This document shows, piece by piece, positions 16,911 through 25,496 of a stretch of 64,000 nucleotides of DNA. The notes under the pieces are model-generated. The model made no database searches and had not been told where the DNA came from. It was given only the letters and a program-made list of their open reading frames with translations. Each line of letters begins with the position of its first letter. Position 1 is the first letter of the stretch. The translations under genes and the position numbers were made by a program. The stretch comes from Larkinella sp. C7 (GTDB lineage: Bacteria > Bacteroidota > Bacteroidia > Cytophagales > Spirosomataceae), in assembly GCF_006149005.1 (NCBI RefSeq), contig NZ_VBSL01000008.1:1-64000 (forward strand). Reading direction: 5' to 3'.

Positions 16911-17035
16911 TTAGTTGGTAACAATCAGGTCATCTTCAACACTTACCACACCCGGGGCCGACCAGGCCGAATGTTCTGCTTCCCGGCGTTCGGATTACAT
17001 AAAGCGCTCTATTTTTTACATCATGTTCCATGACC
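16911..17035 (-). pseudogene. BON-domain protein, C-terminal remnant
   Basis: The minus strand reads 'SERREAEHSAWSAPGVVSVE', then 'DDLIVTN' and a stop at 16911-16913, preceded by an in-frame stop after 'ERFM'. This is the last strand-helix-strand of a BON domain (typically W.ER..AE..AW..PGV..V...L.V). The rest of the gene is missing. BON proteins bind membranes or phospholipids and often accompany Usp and Hsp20 genes. The remaining 180 bp up to 17217 shows nothing else. Confidence 0.7.
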
Positions 17036-17217
17036 GTGCTTCGCAGTGAACTTGATTATGCTCAGACACCGGACTTCTTTTCCCATTGAGCTTCTTATAT
17101 GAAAGAAAGACAACTGAAAATAATTAGTCTAATGGGAAGGGAATCTGCTTCTGATCAATTACTTCATGAATGGTTTGGGCGTCTTCACATTGATAAAGCC
17201 GGTAGACGGGAAAGTAC

Positions 17218-19680
17218 CTACAATTTGAGAATCTTGAGCACTTTTCGCTCCCTGAGGGTTGCCACTTCCAGCAGATACTGGCCCGGACTGGAACCAATCG
17301 GCACGCGCTGCTGCTCCACAGCCCCCACCTGCTGAATGCGCTTGTGGTGGAGCACCTGCCCCTGGGCGTTGATCACCTGTAGCTGCACCCCCTCTCCTTC
17401 TGCCCCCCGAATCTCGACCTCAGCCAAAGACCCTGAAAGTGGGTTGCCCAGTAGCCGCACCTGTAAGCCGGACAAATCCGGCTCACCAGACCCAAACCGG
17501 GCTCTGCTGCAGGCGGTCTTCAGGTTCCACTGGGTGGTTACCGTCACCCCATGCTGACGGGCTTTTAGTGTAAAAGGTTGCACATCATTCGCTGTCCGAA
17601 GCGCGAAATCGACAAATTGATCTGGGTTGGCGGTCCAGGGCGTGATCCCCGCGGCCATGTACTCGATCAATGAGCCGTCTCCTCCGCTGGTATTGAAGTG
17701 GAAGGCTCCGCTTCCGCAGTCATAGCGGGGCGGCTGCAAAGTCAGAGGCCCTGCGGGGAAAACCGTTATGGTAAAGGTCGTCAGGATCGGTCGATTGCGA
17801 AACTGGCCCGTACTGGCCCTGAACGTAACCGTAAACTGTCCCGCCTGGGTGGGTGTTCCCTGGATAGTGGCCAATGGGCTATACTCCAACGTGGTAGTAG
17901 TTAACCACAAACCCGGTGGCAACCCATTCACCTCAAAAGCCCACTCGGACGCATAGGTCGGATAGCGGGTCATATAGGGCGTAGGATCGACAATAAACGT
18001 GCTCAGGACTAGACCTCTTCCGGCCAGCGTCTGTCCCTGGGTCATGACCTGCGGTGGAATGGGTTGGATGAGTTCGGGAATAAACGGGGGGCGGAGCGTA
18101 GTACAGGCCGCTTCCAGATCAAAGTTATACGTGACCGGTTGGCCACTTTGAATCGCGGTAATCGGGATTACTTTCGGATCGCTCCGTAAACCGGGTTCAA
18201 CGATACCGGCTTTATCGGCGGCTGAGGCACGCATAATGCCCGGGGCGGTGAAGGTGATCGGCGTGTTATTGCCTCCTTTCGTACGAAACGTGATCTCGCC
18301 GGTCTGACAGCTATAAAAAGGAGGCAAAACCTGGAGCGGCTCCCGGAGCTTAACCACCCAGACATCATGTCCTCCATGAAAAACAGTCACATTGCCATTG
18401 TCGGACCCTGTATATCCGGCCACCACGTAGCCGCCATCCGAAGCTAACGCAATGCCGAAGACGGATTCTTCGTCCGTCCCTCCCAGTGGTTTCTGCCAAC
18501 TCAATTGGCCTAACCGGGTGAGTTTCACCACCCAAAAATCCATAATTCCGCCTTGAAAGCCGCTGACATCCCCATCGTTTGAATTTGTGGATCCTGCCAC
18601 TAAAAAGCCACCATCGGCTGTGGTCGTAATGGCATTGGCAATGTCATCGCTCGTGCCTCCCAACGTTTTTTGCCAGATGAATTTTCCCTGATCGTTGAGT
18701 TGTACGACCCAGGCATCATACCTGCCATGATTGCCAAGCACATCGCCATCGTTGGAAGACGTTGTTCCGGCTATCATATACCCATTATCGGGCGAGGGAG
18801 TAATGGCCAGAGCCATGTCGACCTGGGCACTTGATCCGCCCAATGCCCTTTGCCAGACCACATTCCCTGAACCGGAAAGTTTCACCACCCAGGCATCCGA
18901 TTGCCCACCGTGATTGCCACTGACATCGCCATCGTTGGAGGATGTTTTCCCTGTTATGACAAAGTCCCCATCCGCCGTCGTTATGATGGCCGTTGCTCCT
19001 TCACTCCCCGAACCGCCAATCGTCTTCTGCCAAACAAGGCCTCCTGTACTGTTCAGCCTCACTACCCAAATATCGCTCCACCCATGATTACCACGCACAT
19101 CGCCATCGTTGGAAAGCGTTTCCCCAATCACGACAAAGCCGCCATCCGCCGTCGTCGTGATGGCTCTGGCATACTCCGTACCGGTTCCTCCCAGGGCTTT
19201 TTGCCAGACAATGCCTCCTGCACTGTTGAGCTTTACCACCCAAAAATCACTTTCCCCGTGGTTCCCACTCACATCGCCATTGTTGGAAAGCGAGCTTGCG
19301 GCCACCACAAACCCCTTGTCGGGTGTTGGAATGACGGCGTAGGCAAAATCATCTCCGGTCCCTCCCAGGGCTTTTTGCCAGACCACATTCCCGAAGGCAT
19401 TGAGCCTAGTAACCCAAACGTCACTATTACCGTGATTACCACTGACATCACCATCGTTAGATTTCGTATCTCCCGCCACCACATACCCCCCATCCGAGGT
19501 AGGCTTGATGGCCCGGCCATTATCAAAATCCGTCCCTCCCAGGGTCTTCTGCCAATCCAGGAGTTGAGCCGGAGAAACCGTAAGACTTCCCAGCCAGAAG
19601 GCCAGCGTCACGATCACGAAATTGAGCCCCCAATTGCCGCGGGCAACACGGAGCATCCAGGCTGTTAAAAGTGTGTTCAT
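17218..19680 (-). CDS. Secreted repeat protein with T9SS C-terminal sorting domain
   Basis: An 820-residue protein: signal peptide (cleavage near 'VSPAQLLDW', about residue 38), then about seven tandem repeats of some 58-60 residues (residues 40-460) of the type 'WQKALGGTGTEYARAITTTADGGF..IG.T.SNDGDVSGNHG..D.WVVKL'. These resemble beta-propeller delta-60 repeats. A middle region (about 465-735) carries an Ig-like putative domain ('PIPPQVMTQGQTL', 'EWAFEVNGLPPGLWL'), and the last 80 residues are a type IX secretion sorting domain ('VRLLGNPLSG', 'LQVINAQGQVL', 'SSPGQYLLEV', 'RKVLKILKL'). It is exported by T9SS and probably cell-surface anchored. The repeats are near-identical at DNA level with a period of about 175-181 bp, so copy number may vary. 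Confidence 0.85.
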   Translation of the reverse strand: MNTLLTAWMLRVARGNWGLNFVIVTLAFWLGSLTVSPAQLLDWQKTLGGTDFDNGRAIKPTSDGGYVVAGDTKSNDGDVSGNHGNSDVWVTRLNAFGNVVWQKALGGTGDDFAYAVIPTPDKGFVVAASSLSNNGDVSGNHGESDFWVVKLNSAGGIVWQKALGGTGTEYARAITTTADGGFVVIGETLSNDGDVRGNHGWSDIWVVRLNSTGGLVWQKTIGGSGSEGATAIITTADGDFVITGKTSSNDGDVSGNHGGQSDAWVVKLSGSGNVVWQRALGGSSAQVDMALAITPSPDNGYMIAGTTSSNDGDVLGNHGRYDAWVVQLNDQGKFIWQKTLGGTSDDIANAITTTADGGFLVAGSTNSNDGDVSGFQGGIMDFWVVKLTRLGQLSWQKPLGGTDEESVFGIALASDGGYVVAGYTGSDNGNVTVFHGGHDVWVVKLREPLQVLPPFYSCQTGEITFRTKGGNNTPITFTAPGIMRASAADKAGIVEPGLRSDPKVIPITAIQSGQPVTYNFDLEAACTTLRPPFIPELIQPIPPQVMTQGQTLAGRGLVLSTFIVDPTPYMTRYPTYASEWAFEVNGLPPGLWLTTTTLEYSPLATIQGTPTQAGQFTVTFRASTGQFRNRPILTTFTITVFPAGPLTLQPPRYDCGSGAFHFNTSGGDGSLIEYMAAGITPWTANPDQFVDFALRTANDVQPFTLKARQHGVTVTTQWNLKTACSRARFGSGEPDLSGLQVRLLGNPLSGSLAEVEIRGAEGEGVQLQVINAQGQVLHHKRIQQVGAVEQQRVPIGSSPGQYLLEVATLRERKVLKILKL

Positions 19681-19824
19681 AGCTCTTCAAATGATTAAAG
19701 GAATGTATTTTTCAAAAATTAAAATCGGCAGATCGTTGTGGATACAGGAAGAATGGCAACTCTGTTTCTCCAAAATTCTGACCCCATATAGCTTACCGAC
19801 TGGTTAACCAAGGCCTACCGGAAT

Positions 19825-20718
19825 CTAATACGTCTCGTATTCATAGTGAAGGGTTTCTATACTTTCATGGGGAGTGGCCCGAATTCGGCTCGTTGGCAAG
19901 TTCGAACTGTTGTAGGTATACGTATAGGTCGTGGAACCGTCAGAAAGCATATTGTTCTGACTTAAAGTAAGCAGGTTATCGACACCACCATAATAGGTGT
20001 AGTACGATAAACTACCGGAGTGCGGATCGGAGAGCCTGCCCGTAAAAGGAGCCGGAATGATATACAACCCATAGAAAGGATTGACCTTCGAATCGTAGGT
20101 AAAGACCGCCGTTCGGGTGACATCATACAAAGTAATTACCCGAAACAGATATTCATTGATCGTGGCAGCAGTAAGGTTATTCCCTGTAAAGACATAGCTG
20201 CTGGTCTGACGGTATCTAATTCCCCCCGGGTCAAAGCTTTTCACGCTACCTTTCAGTCGGTTGTCCGGGTGATACTGAAGATGCACCAGCCAGATGTTAT
20301 CTTCACTCACATTGTTGACATACCTAAGCTCAACAACCTGACCGGCCTCATTTAAAGTATAGGTATAGATTTCGTATTGAAAAGGTGCACTGCCGGTTCG
20401 TTCGCTGATATCGCGCCGAGCCTCTGTAAGCCGGTTCTGGGCATTGTACGCGAAGACAGTAGTTTCCACTGGCGAAACCGTGCTGTCAGGCGTCTGAAAC
20501 GTAAATATCGAACTCAGTCGACCCAGGGTATCGTACTGAAACAAACTGACCTTTGCGGTTTGATCTGGCCCTTCCCGGATTATTTTTTTAATGCGTTGCC
20601 GATCGGTGACCGACCCGGGCGAAACTGCCGGAATCCGGTGGTCCGAACAGCTAAAAAATCCAATCGTCAATACCAGGCAAAGGAGCCCACGGAATACATC
20701 TCTATTTTTCATACCCAC
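19825..20718 (-). CDS. RHS-like repeat lipoprotein
   Basis: A 297-residue lipoprotein with a lipobox ending 'IGFFSC' (Cys 24 from the first Met; MKNRDVF at 20712 is an equally good start). The mature part has YD/RHS-like beta-repeats: 'FQYDTLGRLSSIFTF', 'FAYNAQNRLTEARR', 'YTYTLNEAGQVVELRY', 'LQYHPDNRLKGSV' and 'YTYTYNSSNLPTSRI'. Such short RHS-like lipoproteins (DUF4595-like) are common in Bacteroidota; no toxin domain or DPxG core-closing motif is seen. Role unknown, likely outer-membrane surface. It is on the same strand as the T9SS repeat protein but separated by 144 bp. Confidence 0.7.
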   Translation of the reverse strand: MGMKNRDVFRGLLCLVLTIGFFSCSDHRIPAVSPGSVTDRQRIKKIIREGPDQTAKVSLFQYDTLGRLSSIFTFQTPDSTVSPVETTVFAYNAQNRLTEARRDISERTGSAPFQYEIYTYTLNEAGQVVELRYVNNVSEDNIWLVHLQYHPDNRLKGSVKSFDPGGIRYRQTSSYVFTGNNLTAATINEYLFRVITLYDVTRTAVFTYDSKVNPFYGLYIIPAPFTGRLSDPHSGSLSYYTYYGGVDNLLTLSQNNMLSDGSTTYTYTYNSSNLPTSRIRATPHESIETLHYEYETY

Positions 20719-21009
20719 TAAGAGTTGCGTTTTTTATGTTGTGGTATTTAAAATGATCAGGGTGAAGGAGTCGAGAAAGGTTTTTGTTGCCTACCTCTGA
20801 GGAGCCTGAAGCAGGCTGATGTCCCCCCGGCTATTATAAAGCCACCCAAGAAATAATGAAGCAAACTAGCTTACCCTGCTACCTCAACCGATGAGTGGGG
20901 TCAAGCCCATTATTGACTTTTGTCATACAGAAGGTTAGCAACTACCCTGATTTAGATTCCGGCGCTGTATTAGCCGAATTCTACTCCATAGCTCCATAGC
21001 CCCTAACCC

Positions 21010-21178
21010 AGTTTGAAGAGCGGTTTTCTCGGGATCATGGTGTCGTCTTCAATCAACAGCCTGGTTTTCTTCACATGGAAGAGTTAAGGTTACGATTGTA
21101 CCCAGGTTCAACTTGCTTTGCAATGAAACCTGACCGCCCATTAGTTCGACATAGCGGCCTATAATGTGCACGTTGATC
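21010..21178 (-). pseudogene. Remnant of a histidine kinase and its overlapping response regulator
   Basis: The minus strand reads 'INVHIIGRYVELMGGQVSLQ', then 'SKLNLGTIVTLTLP', 11 more codons and a stop: the last part of a HATPase domain (G2-box side and final strands). Overlapping this stop in another frame is 'KKTRLLIEDDTMIPRK', the first strand and acidic pair of a receiver domain. Both genes are otherwise missing, so only the junction of a kinase-regulator pair survives. The rest of the gap (20719-21270) has no gene; TGAC-TTTT-GTCA at 20914-20925 is a further palindrome. Confidence 0.7.
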
Positions 21179-21270
21179 AAAAAAACAAGTCAATCAATGG
21201 ATGCCGGTATAAGTCGCTAAGCATACACCTACCCTTAATTTTTAGCTGCAGTTGAAGGCAGTTAACCCGA

Positions 21271-21471
21271 TTGTCTTATGAAATGAAGAAAGCACTATAC
21301 AATATAGTCAAGCCTGATTACCAGGTACAATCAAACCGTGTAATTTTTATTGAACAGCCCGGCAATCAGACTCAGAATTTTGAGTCTTACTTTACCTACA
21401 AAATAGATGAGGGATTTTGGAAGGATTCAATAACAATACCTACTGTTGCTTACTATCAGGACTCCTGCTAA
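21271..21471 (+). CDS. Short open frame, uncertain
   Basis: A 66-codon frame from a TTG at 21271 (the first ATG, at 21283, gives 'MKKALYNIVKPDYQVQ'). The peptide is hydrophilic with no motif or signal. Composition is AT-rich. It may be real, or a leftover of a longer gene broken by the rearrangements that removed the neighbouring kinase pair. Confidence 0.25.
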   Translation: MSYEMKKALYNIVKPDYQVQSNRVIFIEQPGNQTQNFESYFTYKIDEGFWKDSITIPTVAYYQDSC

Positions 21472-21569
21472 TGGTTGTCAGTTTTTTTGTCTATCTAAAT
21501 TGCCATATTGAATTCCCTACTGCTAACGTCAATTGAGACAGGTACAACAAAATGGTAAACAACGGTCTA

Positions 21570-21890
21570 ATGAAACGCAATAATCCACCTCCAGAGCCGA
21601 TTCGTGATCGATCAGCAATTTTATTAATTTTCATGACTTCTGAACGGATCGATCCACCAAAACGAGTACTGGTAAGAACTCTGGCCAATTCTCTGCAACA
21701 GGATCTGGGCGAATTACTTAGCGTAATAATTCTTGATGAGAAATCCTACCCCGATATTTTTCAAAGTTTTGAGATTACCATTAATCCCACCTTTGTACTG
21801 CTTCGCAAGGGATATGAACTTTGGAGACACGAAGGAATACCAGAGGAAAATTTACTAACGCTTGTATATAAACGTTTAATTTTAAAGTGA
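21570..21890 (+). CDS. Thioredoxin-fold protein without a CxxC
   Basis: About 106 residues from ATG 21570 (MKRNNPPPEP). The order 'AILLIFMTSERIDPPKRVLV', a helix, then 'LLSVIILDEKSYPDIFQSFE', 'ITINPTFVLLRKGYELWRHE' and 'GIPEENLLTLV' follows a thioredoxin fold, with the cis-Pro position in 'NPTFVLL'. The active-site CxxC is replaced by 'MTSERID', so it cannot act as a dithiol oxidoreductase. No signal peptide. It could be a binding or regulatory variant. It stands alone, with no operon partner. Confidence 0.6.
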   Translation: MKRNNPPPEPIRDRSAILLIFMTSERIDPPKRVLVRTLANSLQQDLGELLSVIILDEKSYPDIFQSFEITINPTFVLLRKGYELWRHEGIPEENLLTLVYKRLILK

Positions 21891-22111
21891 TCAGGGTTCT
21901 GACCTTAGCCCTAAAAACTGGACAAGTGAGCAAGTAGCGAAATTCGGGCGATTTTGGTAATTTAAACAATCACAAAAATCGCTATGAACCGGTGCCGACT
22001 CACTTGGCAACTTAATTCCCCATGAGGTCGGAATGCGGATGAAAAGGAAAGAGAATACAGGCCTGATTCCCCAAGTTTGACTGTCCAGGATTTGGGCCAA
22101 GGTCAAGACCT

Positions 22112-22150
22112 ACAAAAAGAAAAATTCGGAGCCAAAGCGGGGCTCCGAAT
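22112..22150 (-). terminator. Terminator after the DUF1080 gene
   Basis: ATTCGGAGCC (22124-22133) and GGCTCCGAAT (22141-22150) form a 10-bp stem with a 7-base loop, followed on the minus strand by TTTTTCTTTTTG. It lies 57 bp after the DUF1080 stop. Confidence 0.85.
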
Positions 22151-22206
22151 CAAACAAACATTGACTCCTAAATCAGGATACCATAATGAGCGATGCACAG
22201 CGGGTA

Positions 22207-23091
22207 TCAGAATAAGTCCGCATATGCCCTGGGCAGGGCAGTCAGTGGTTTGATGCGAATGTCACGGTAAAACACTTCAGCCGCTTCACTTTGAAGCTGG
22301 ATCTTACCCTGCCGCATGGGTACCTCCTGCCCATCGGGCTTACTGTAGCGCGAATCTTTCAAAACCATCACCACGTGGCCATTGACCAGATGGAGGCTTT
22401 TCCCCTCGAAGCAAATCAGTTCCAGTCGGGTCCATTCTCCTGCCGGACTTTCGTAATTGGCCGACCGCAGGCAGTAGTAGTCACCGCCCCCTTTGAAGGG
22501 CGCGAACGGTTGCTTTTCGTCCGCCACCCGGTTCATAATGCCCTCGGATGGAAAAGAGCGGATATCGATGACGGAATTAGCCTGGCACCAAAAATCACCC
22601 ATGTGCCCCTCCATGACCTGAAACTCCTGCGAAAGCATCCACGATCGAAAATATTCCACACCCGCTTCGCCAATGGAATGATACAGGATGCCCGAATCCC
22701 GTAATTTATTCTTTCTGGGGTCATATTTTTTCTCTCCCCATTTCATTTCAAGCACCAGGTGATAGTTTTCGTAGGCCTTCCGGGTAAACAAACACCCGTA
22801 GGTCTCCCCACTGATCCGCAAGACGGGGCCACCGGGTTCATTTAAAACCGAAAATACATGGGTGTCGTCTTTGTTGTAGCCAATCGGTGGAATCGGCTTG
22901 CCCGATGCATCCGTTGGTATCTTTCCATTATAGTCCGGTTTATGGGCATAGCTTAGATAAGTCTCCCACTGGGTCAGGTTAGTATCCAAAAGGGAAACCC
23001 ATTCGTCGGCCTTACTCCGAAACGAAAACGACAAAACAAACCCCAGTAAACCGGTCAGGGAGAGAATAAAGTACTTCATAGATTTCTTCAT
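22207..23091 (-). CDS. DUF1080 family protein (3-keto-disaccharide hydrolase fold)
   Basis: A 294-residue exported protein starting at MKKSMKYF (23091) with a signal peptide ending about 'SFRSKAD'. The concanavalin-like sandwich shows family marks: 'EWVSLLDTNLTQWETY', 'GPVLRISGETYGCLFT', 'NYHLVLEMKWG', 'DSGILYHSIGEAG', 'QEFQVMEGHMGDFW' and 'GKIQLQSEAAEVFYRDIRI'. Some members of this family hydrolyse 3-keto-glycosides; others are only carbohydrate-binding. Periplasmic or surface. It is divergent from an AraC-type regulator with a 106-bp shared promoter region, so that protein probably controls it, and it has its own terminator. Confidence 0.88.
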   Translation of the reverse strand: MKKSMKYFILSLTGLLGFVLSFSFRSKADEWVSLLDTNLTQWETYLSYAHKPDYNGKIPTDASGKPIPPIGYNKDDTHVFSVLNEPGGPVLRISGETYGCLFTRKAYENYHLVLEMKWGEKKYDPRKNKLRDSGILYHSIGEAGVEYFRSWMLSQEFQVMEGHMGDFWCQANSVIDIRSFPSEGIMNRVADEKQPFAPFKGGGDYYCLRSANYESPAGEWTRLELICFEGKSLHLVNGHVVMVLKDSRYSKPDGQEVPMRQGKIQLQSEAAEVFYRDIRIKPLTALPRAYADLF

Positions 23092-23197
23092 ATGGGTAGA
23101 ATACAAGCTTTTCCTGGTACAAAACTACGACCATGAAAAGGGAACGAGTTGTAAAAATCCATTCTTTCCTGGTAGATTTATAGCTTTCCGAAGACAC

Positions 23198-24040
23198 ATG
23201 AAACGGTACATTCTGCATACTTCCTTTAACATCTATCATTTCGAAGCCGCGAGCTGGGTTCATGCCGTACATACCCATACGTACTTCGAAATCATTTTCA
23301 TACTCAAAGGCCGGGGGATTCATAACATGAATGGCAACGCGTTTCCTTATACTCAGGGCGACGTGTTTCTGCTGGGACCGCAGGATTACCATGATTTTGC
23401 CATTGAGGAACTAACCGAGTTCTGCTTTATTCGCTTCAACGAATCGATCCACAAGCACTATGGTGAGGAGAAAGACAGCAACGGACAACCGATCATAAAA
23501 GCCTTACTCACCACCTCTTCTCAGAGTCGTGGATCAATTGTCCTGGACAATCAGGAGAAGAAGAAACTGCACGCTCTGTTGATGGTATTGGAAGCCGAGT
23601 ATGAACGTCATCAGTCATCCCACTTTGCCATCATTCGCGACAGTCTCATGCGCTGTATGCTGATGATCCTTGCCCGGAACCTGTTCGATCAAACGTCGGC
23701 CAGACCCCTGGTAAGCCATTCGGTAGAAGCCATGCTCCTCTATATCCGGCAACACATTTACCAGCCAGACAAACTACGAATTGAAAACCTGGCCGAGGCA
23801 TTCCATTATGCACCTGCCTATATTAGCCTCTTTTTCAAAAAGCAGACGGGGGAATCTCTGAAGCAGTATATCATCAAACACAAAATCAAACTTATCGAAG
23901 CCCGATTGCTCTACAGCCCCCTAAGCCTGGCGCAGATTGCCTATGAATTTGGTTACACTGATGAAAGTCATTTTTGTAAACAGTTCAAAAAGTATACAGG
24001 CATTACACCCACCACTTTACGCACAGGACGTCACAAATAA
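23198..24040 (+). CDS. AraC family transcriptional regulator
   Basis: A 280-residue regulator. The N-terminal cupin (residues 1-90: 'HTHTYFEIIFILKGRG', 'YTQGDVFLLGPQDYHDF') would bind a small ligand, perhaps a sugar. The C-terminal 100 residues hold two helix-turn-helix units: 'LRIENLAEAFHYAPAYISLF' and 'LSLAQIAYEFGYTDESHFCK', ending 'FKKYTGITPTTLR'. Divergent from the DUF1080 gene and upstream of the beta-helix/cytochrome pair, so it may govern either or both. Confidence 0.93.
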   Translation: MKRYILHTSFNIYHFEAASWVHAVHTHTYFEIIFILKGRGIHNMNGNAFPYTQGDVFLLGPQDYHDFAIEELTEFCFIRFNESIHKHYGEEKDSNGQPIIKALLTTSSQSRGSIVLDNQEKKKLHALLMVLEAEYERHQSSHFAIIRDSLMRCMLMILARNLFDQTSARPLVSHSVEAMLLYIRQHIYQPDKLRIENLAEAFHYAPAYISLFFKKQTGESLKQYIIKHKIKLIEARLLYSPLSLAQIAYEFGYTDESHFCKQFKKYTGITPTTLRTGRHK

Positions 24041-24278
24041 GCGCTGGGAGTGGTTCTCCTGCGTTAAACTGGCTGGTTCAGAAATATATCAATGGTATCA
24101 GAAATAAACAAGGGCCTGTTCGTTCAACACGGAGAAGCATTGTCCCCATTATCAGGCACTTGAGAGGCCCATTACGTTCCTGGAGATTTGCAAGTAATTC
24201 TTCTTTGGCGTAGTTTTAGGCTCGTCCACTACATCCTGTGATTAGTGTGGATCGGCATTCGCTTACGCTAACCCTTTT

Positions 24279-25493
24279 TTGATGAAACCGGCCTTATTGC
24301 TGCTGACTACCTGGCTGTATGCTTCTACGCTCTACGCCCAGTCAGACGTTCAGAAACGCTACCAGACGAAATTGATCATGGCCGATGACGGCAGCACCAT
24401 CGAGCTGGATGCGGGTTCTTTCACTTTCACCAGTAGTCTATCACTCCAGGACAAAAAGCGCATCGTCATTCGCGGTAAAGGCATCGACAAAACCGTGCTC
24501 AGCTTTAAAGGCCAGACCGACGGAGCCGAGGGCCTGCGCGTGTCGAACGGTGAAAATATCGTTATCGAGAATTTGACCGTTCAGGATACCAAAGGCGACG
24601 GCATCAAAACCATGAATGTCAAAGGCATTACCTTCCGCAACGTCAAAGTCGAGTGGACGGGACCTCCCAAGTCGACCAATGGCGGCTACGGGCTGTATCC
24701 GGTCCAGTGCGACAACGTGCTGATTGAGGGCTGCACGGCCATCGGAGCTTCCGACGCGGGGATCTATGTGGGGCAGTCGCGCGGGATTATCGTTAAAAAC
24801 AGCAAGGCTTACCACAACGTAGCCGGCATCGAGATCGAAAATTCACGCGACGCCGACGTGTTCGACAACGAAGCCTACGAGAATACGGGCGGTATCCTGG
24901 TGTTCGACCTGCCCGATCTGGTTCAAAAGCAGGGCGGCAACGTGCGCGTGTTCAATAACCATGTACACGACAACAACCTGCCGAATTTTGCCCCCGAAGG
25001 CAACATCGTCGCCAGCGTTGCGGAGGGAACCGGTCTGCTCATCCTGGCGGCCAACGGGATTGAAGTCTTTAACAACCGGTTTATTCGCAACCAAAGCATT
25101 GGCACGGGCATCATTAGCTACTTGTTTACCCAACGAACCATCACGGACCAGGCCTATTACCCTTTCTCGACGGCGATTTCCATTCACGACAACGTCTACG
25201 AGCGCAACCCCGGCCCAGCCAGTGCGCGCGGTTCGTGGGGTGAACTTTTCAAGGACATTCTCAAAACCGGACCCCAGATGCCGCATATTTTGTACGACGG
25301 TATTGTGGACCCGGCCACGCTGGAACCAAACGGCAAGCCCTTGCCCGACCGACGCATCTGCATTCGGAACAACAAAAATCAAAGTCTCATTACCTTAGAT
25401 GCCGGTCAGGGCTTCAAAAATATGTCCCGCGATGCCGTCCCGTTCGACTGCCAGCTGCCACCACTAAAGGCCCCGGCCCTCAACGCCCGTTAA
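24279..25493 (+). CDS. Parallel beta-helix protein (TIGR03805-like)
   Basis: A 404-residue exported protein (signal peptide ending 'STLYAQS'). The body is a right-handed beta-helix with repeated 'GI.V..S..I.V.NN' rungs: 'SNGENIVIENLTVQDTKGDG', 'CDNVLIEGCTAIGASDAGIY', 'SRGIIVKNSKAYHNVAGIEI' and 'DADVFDNEAYENTGGI'. The family, as I recall, occurs as a conserved pair with a diheme cytochrome, and here such a gene follows after only 3 bp. Periplasmic. The activity is unknown; beta-helices of this type often bind or cleave polysaccharides, but no lyase catalytic triad is obvious. Confidence 0.85.
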   Translation: MMKPALLLLTTWLYASTLYAQSDVQKRYQTKLIMADDGSTIELDAGSFTFTSSLSLQDKKRIVIRGKGIDKTVLSFKGQTDGAEGLRVSNGENIVIENLTVQDTKGDGIKTMNVKGITFRNVKVEWTGPPKSTNGGYGLYPVQCDNVLIEGCTAIGASDAGIYVGQSRGIIVKNSKAYHNVAGIEIENSRDADVFDNEAYENTGGILVFDLPDLVQKQGGNVRVFNNHVHDNNLPNFAPEGNIVASVAEGTGLLILAANGIEVFNNRFIRNQSIGTGIISYLFTQRTITDQAYYPFSTAISIHDNVYERNPGPASARGSWGELFKDILKTGPQMPHILYDGIVDPATLEPNGKPLPDRRICIRNNKNQSLITLDAGQGFKNMSRDAVPFDCQLPPLKAPALNAR

Positions 25494-25496
25494 CGG

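Noticed and set aside
17099-17335. 78-codon plus-strand frame beginning MKERQLKII
   Set aside because: It runs into the antisense of the T9SS sorting domain and matches no family I know; most likely chance.
17218-19680. Regular DNA repeats considered as a CRISPR or satellite array
   Set aside because: The period is about 180 bp, repeats are imperfect and encode a continuous protein with signal peptide and T9SS domain; no short repeat/spacer pattern and no cas genes.
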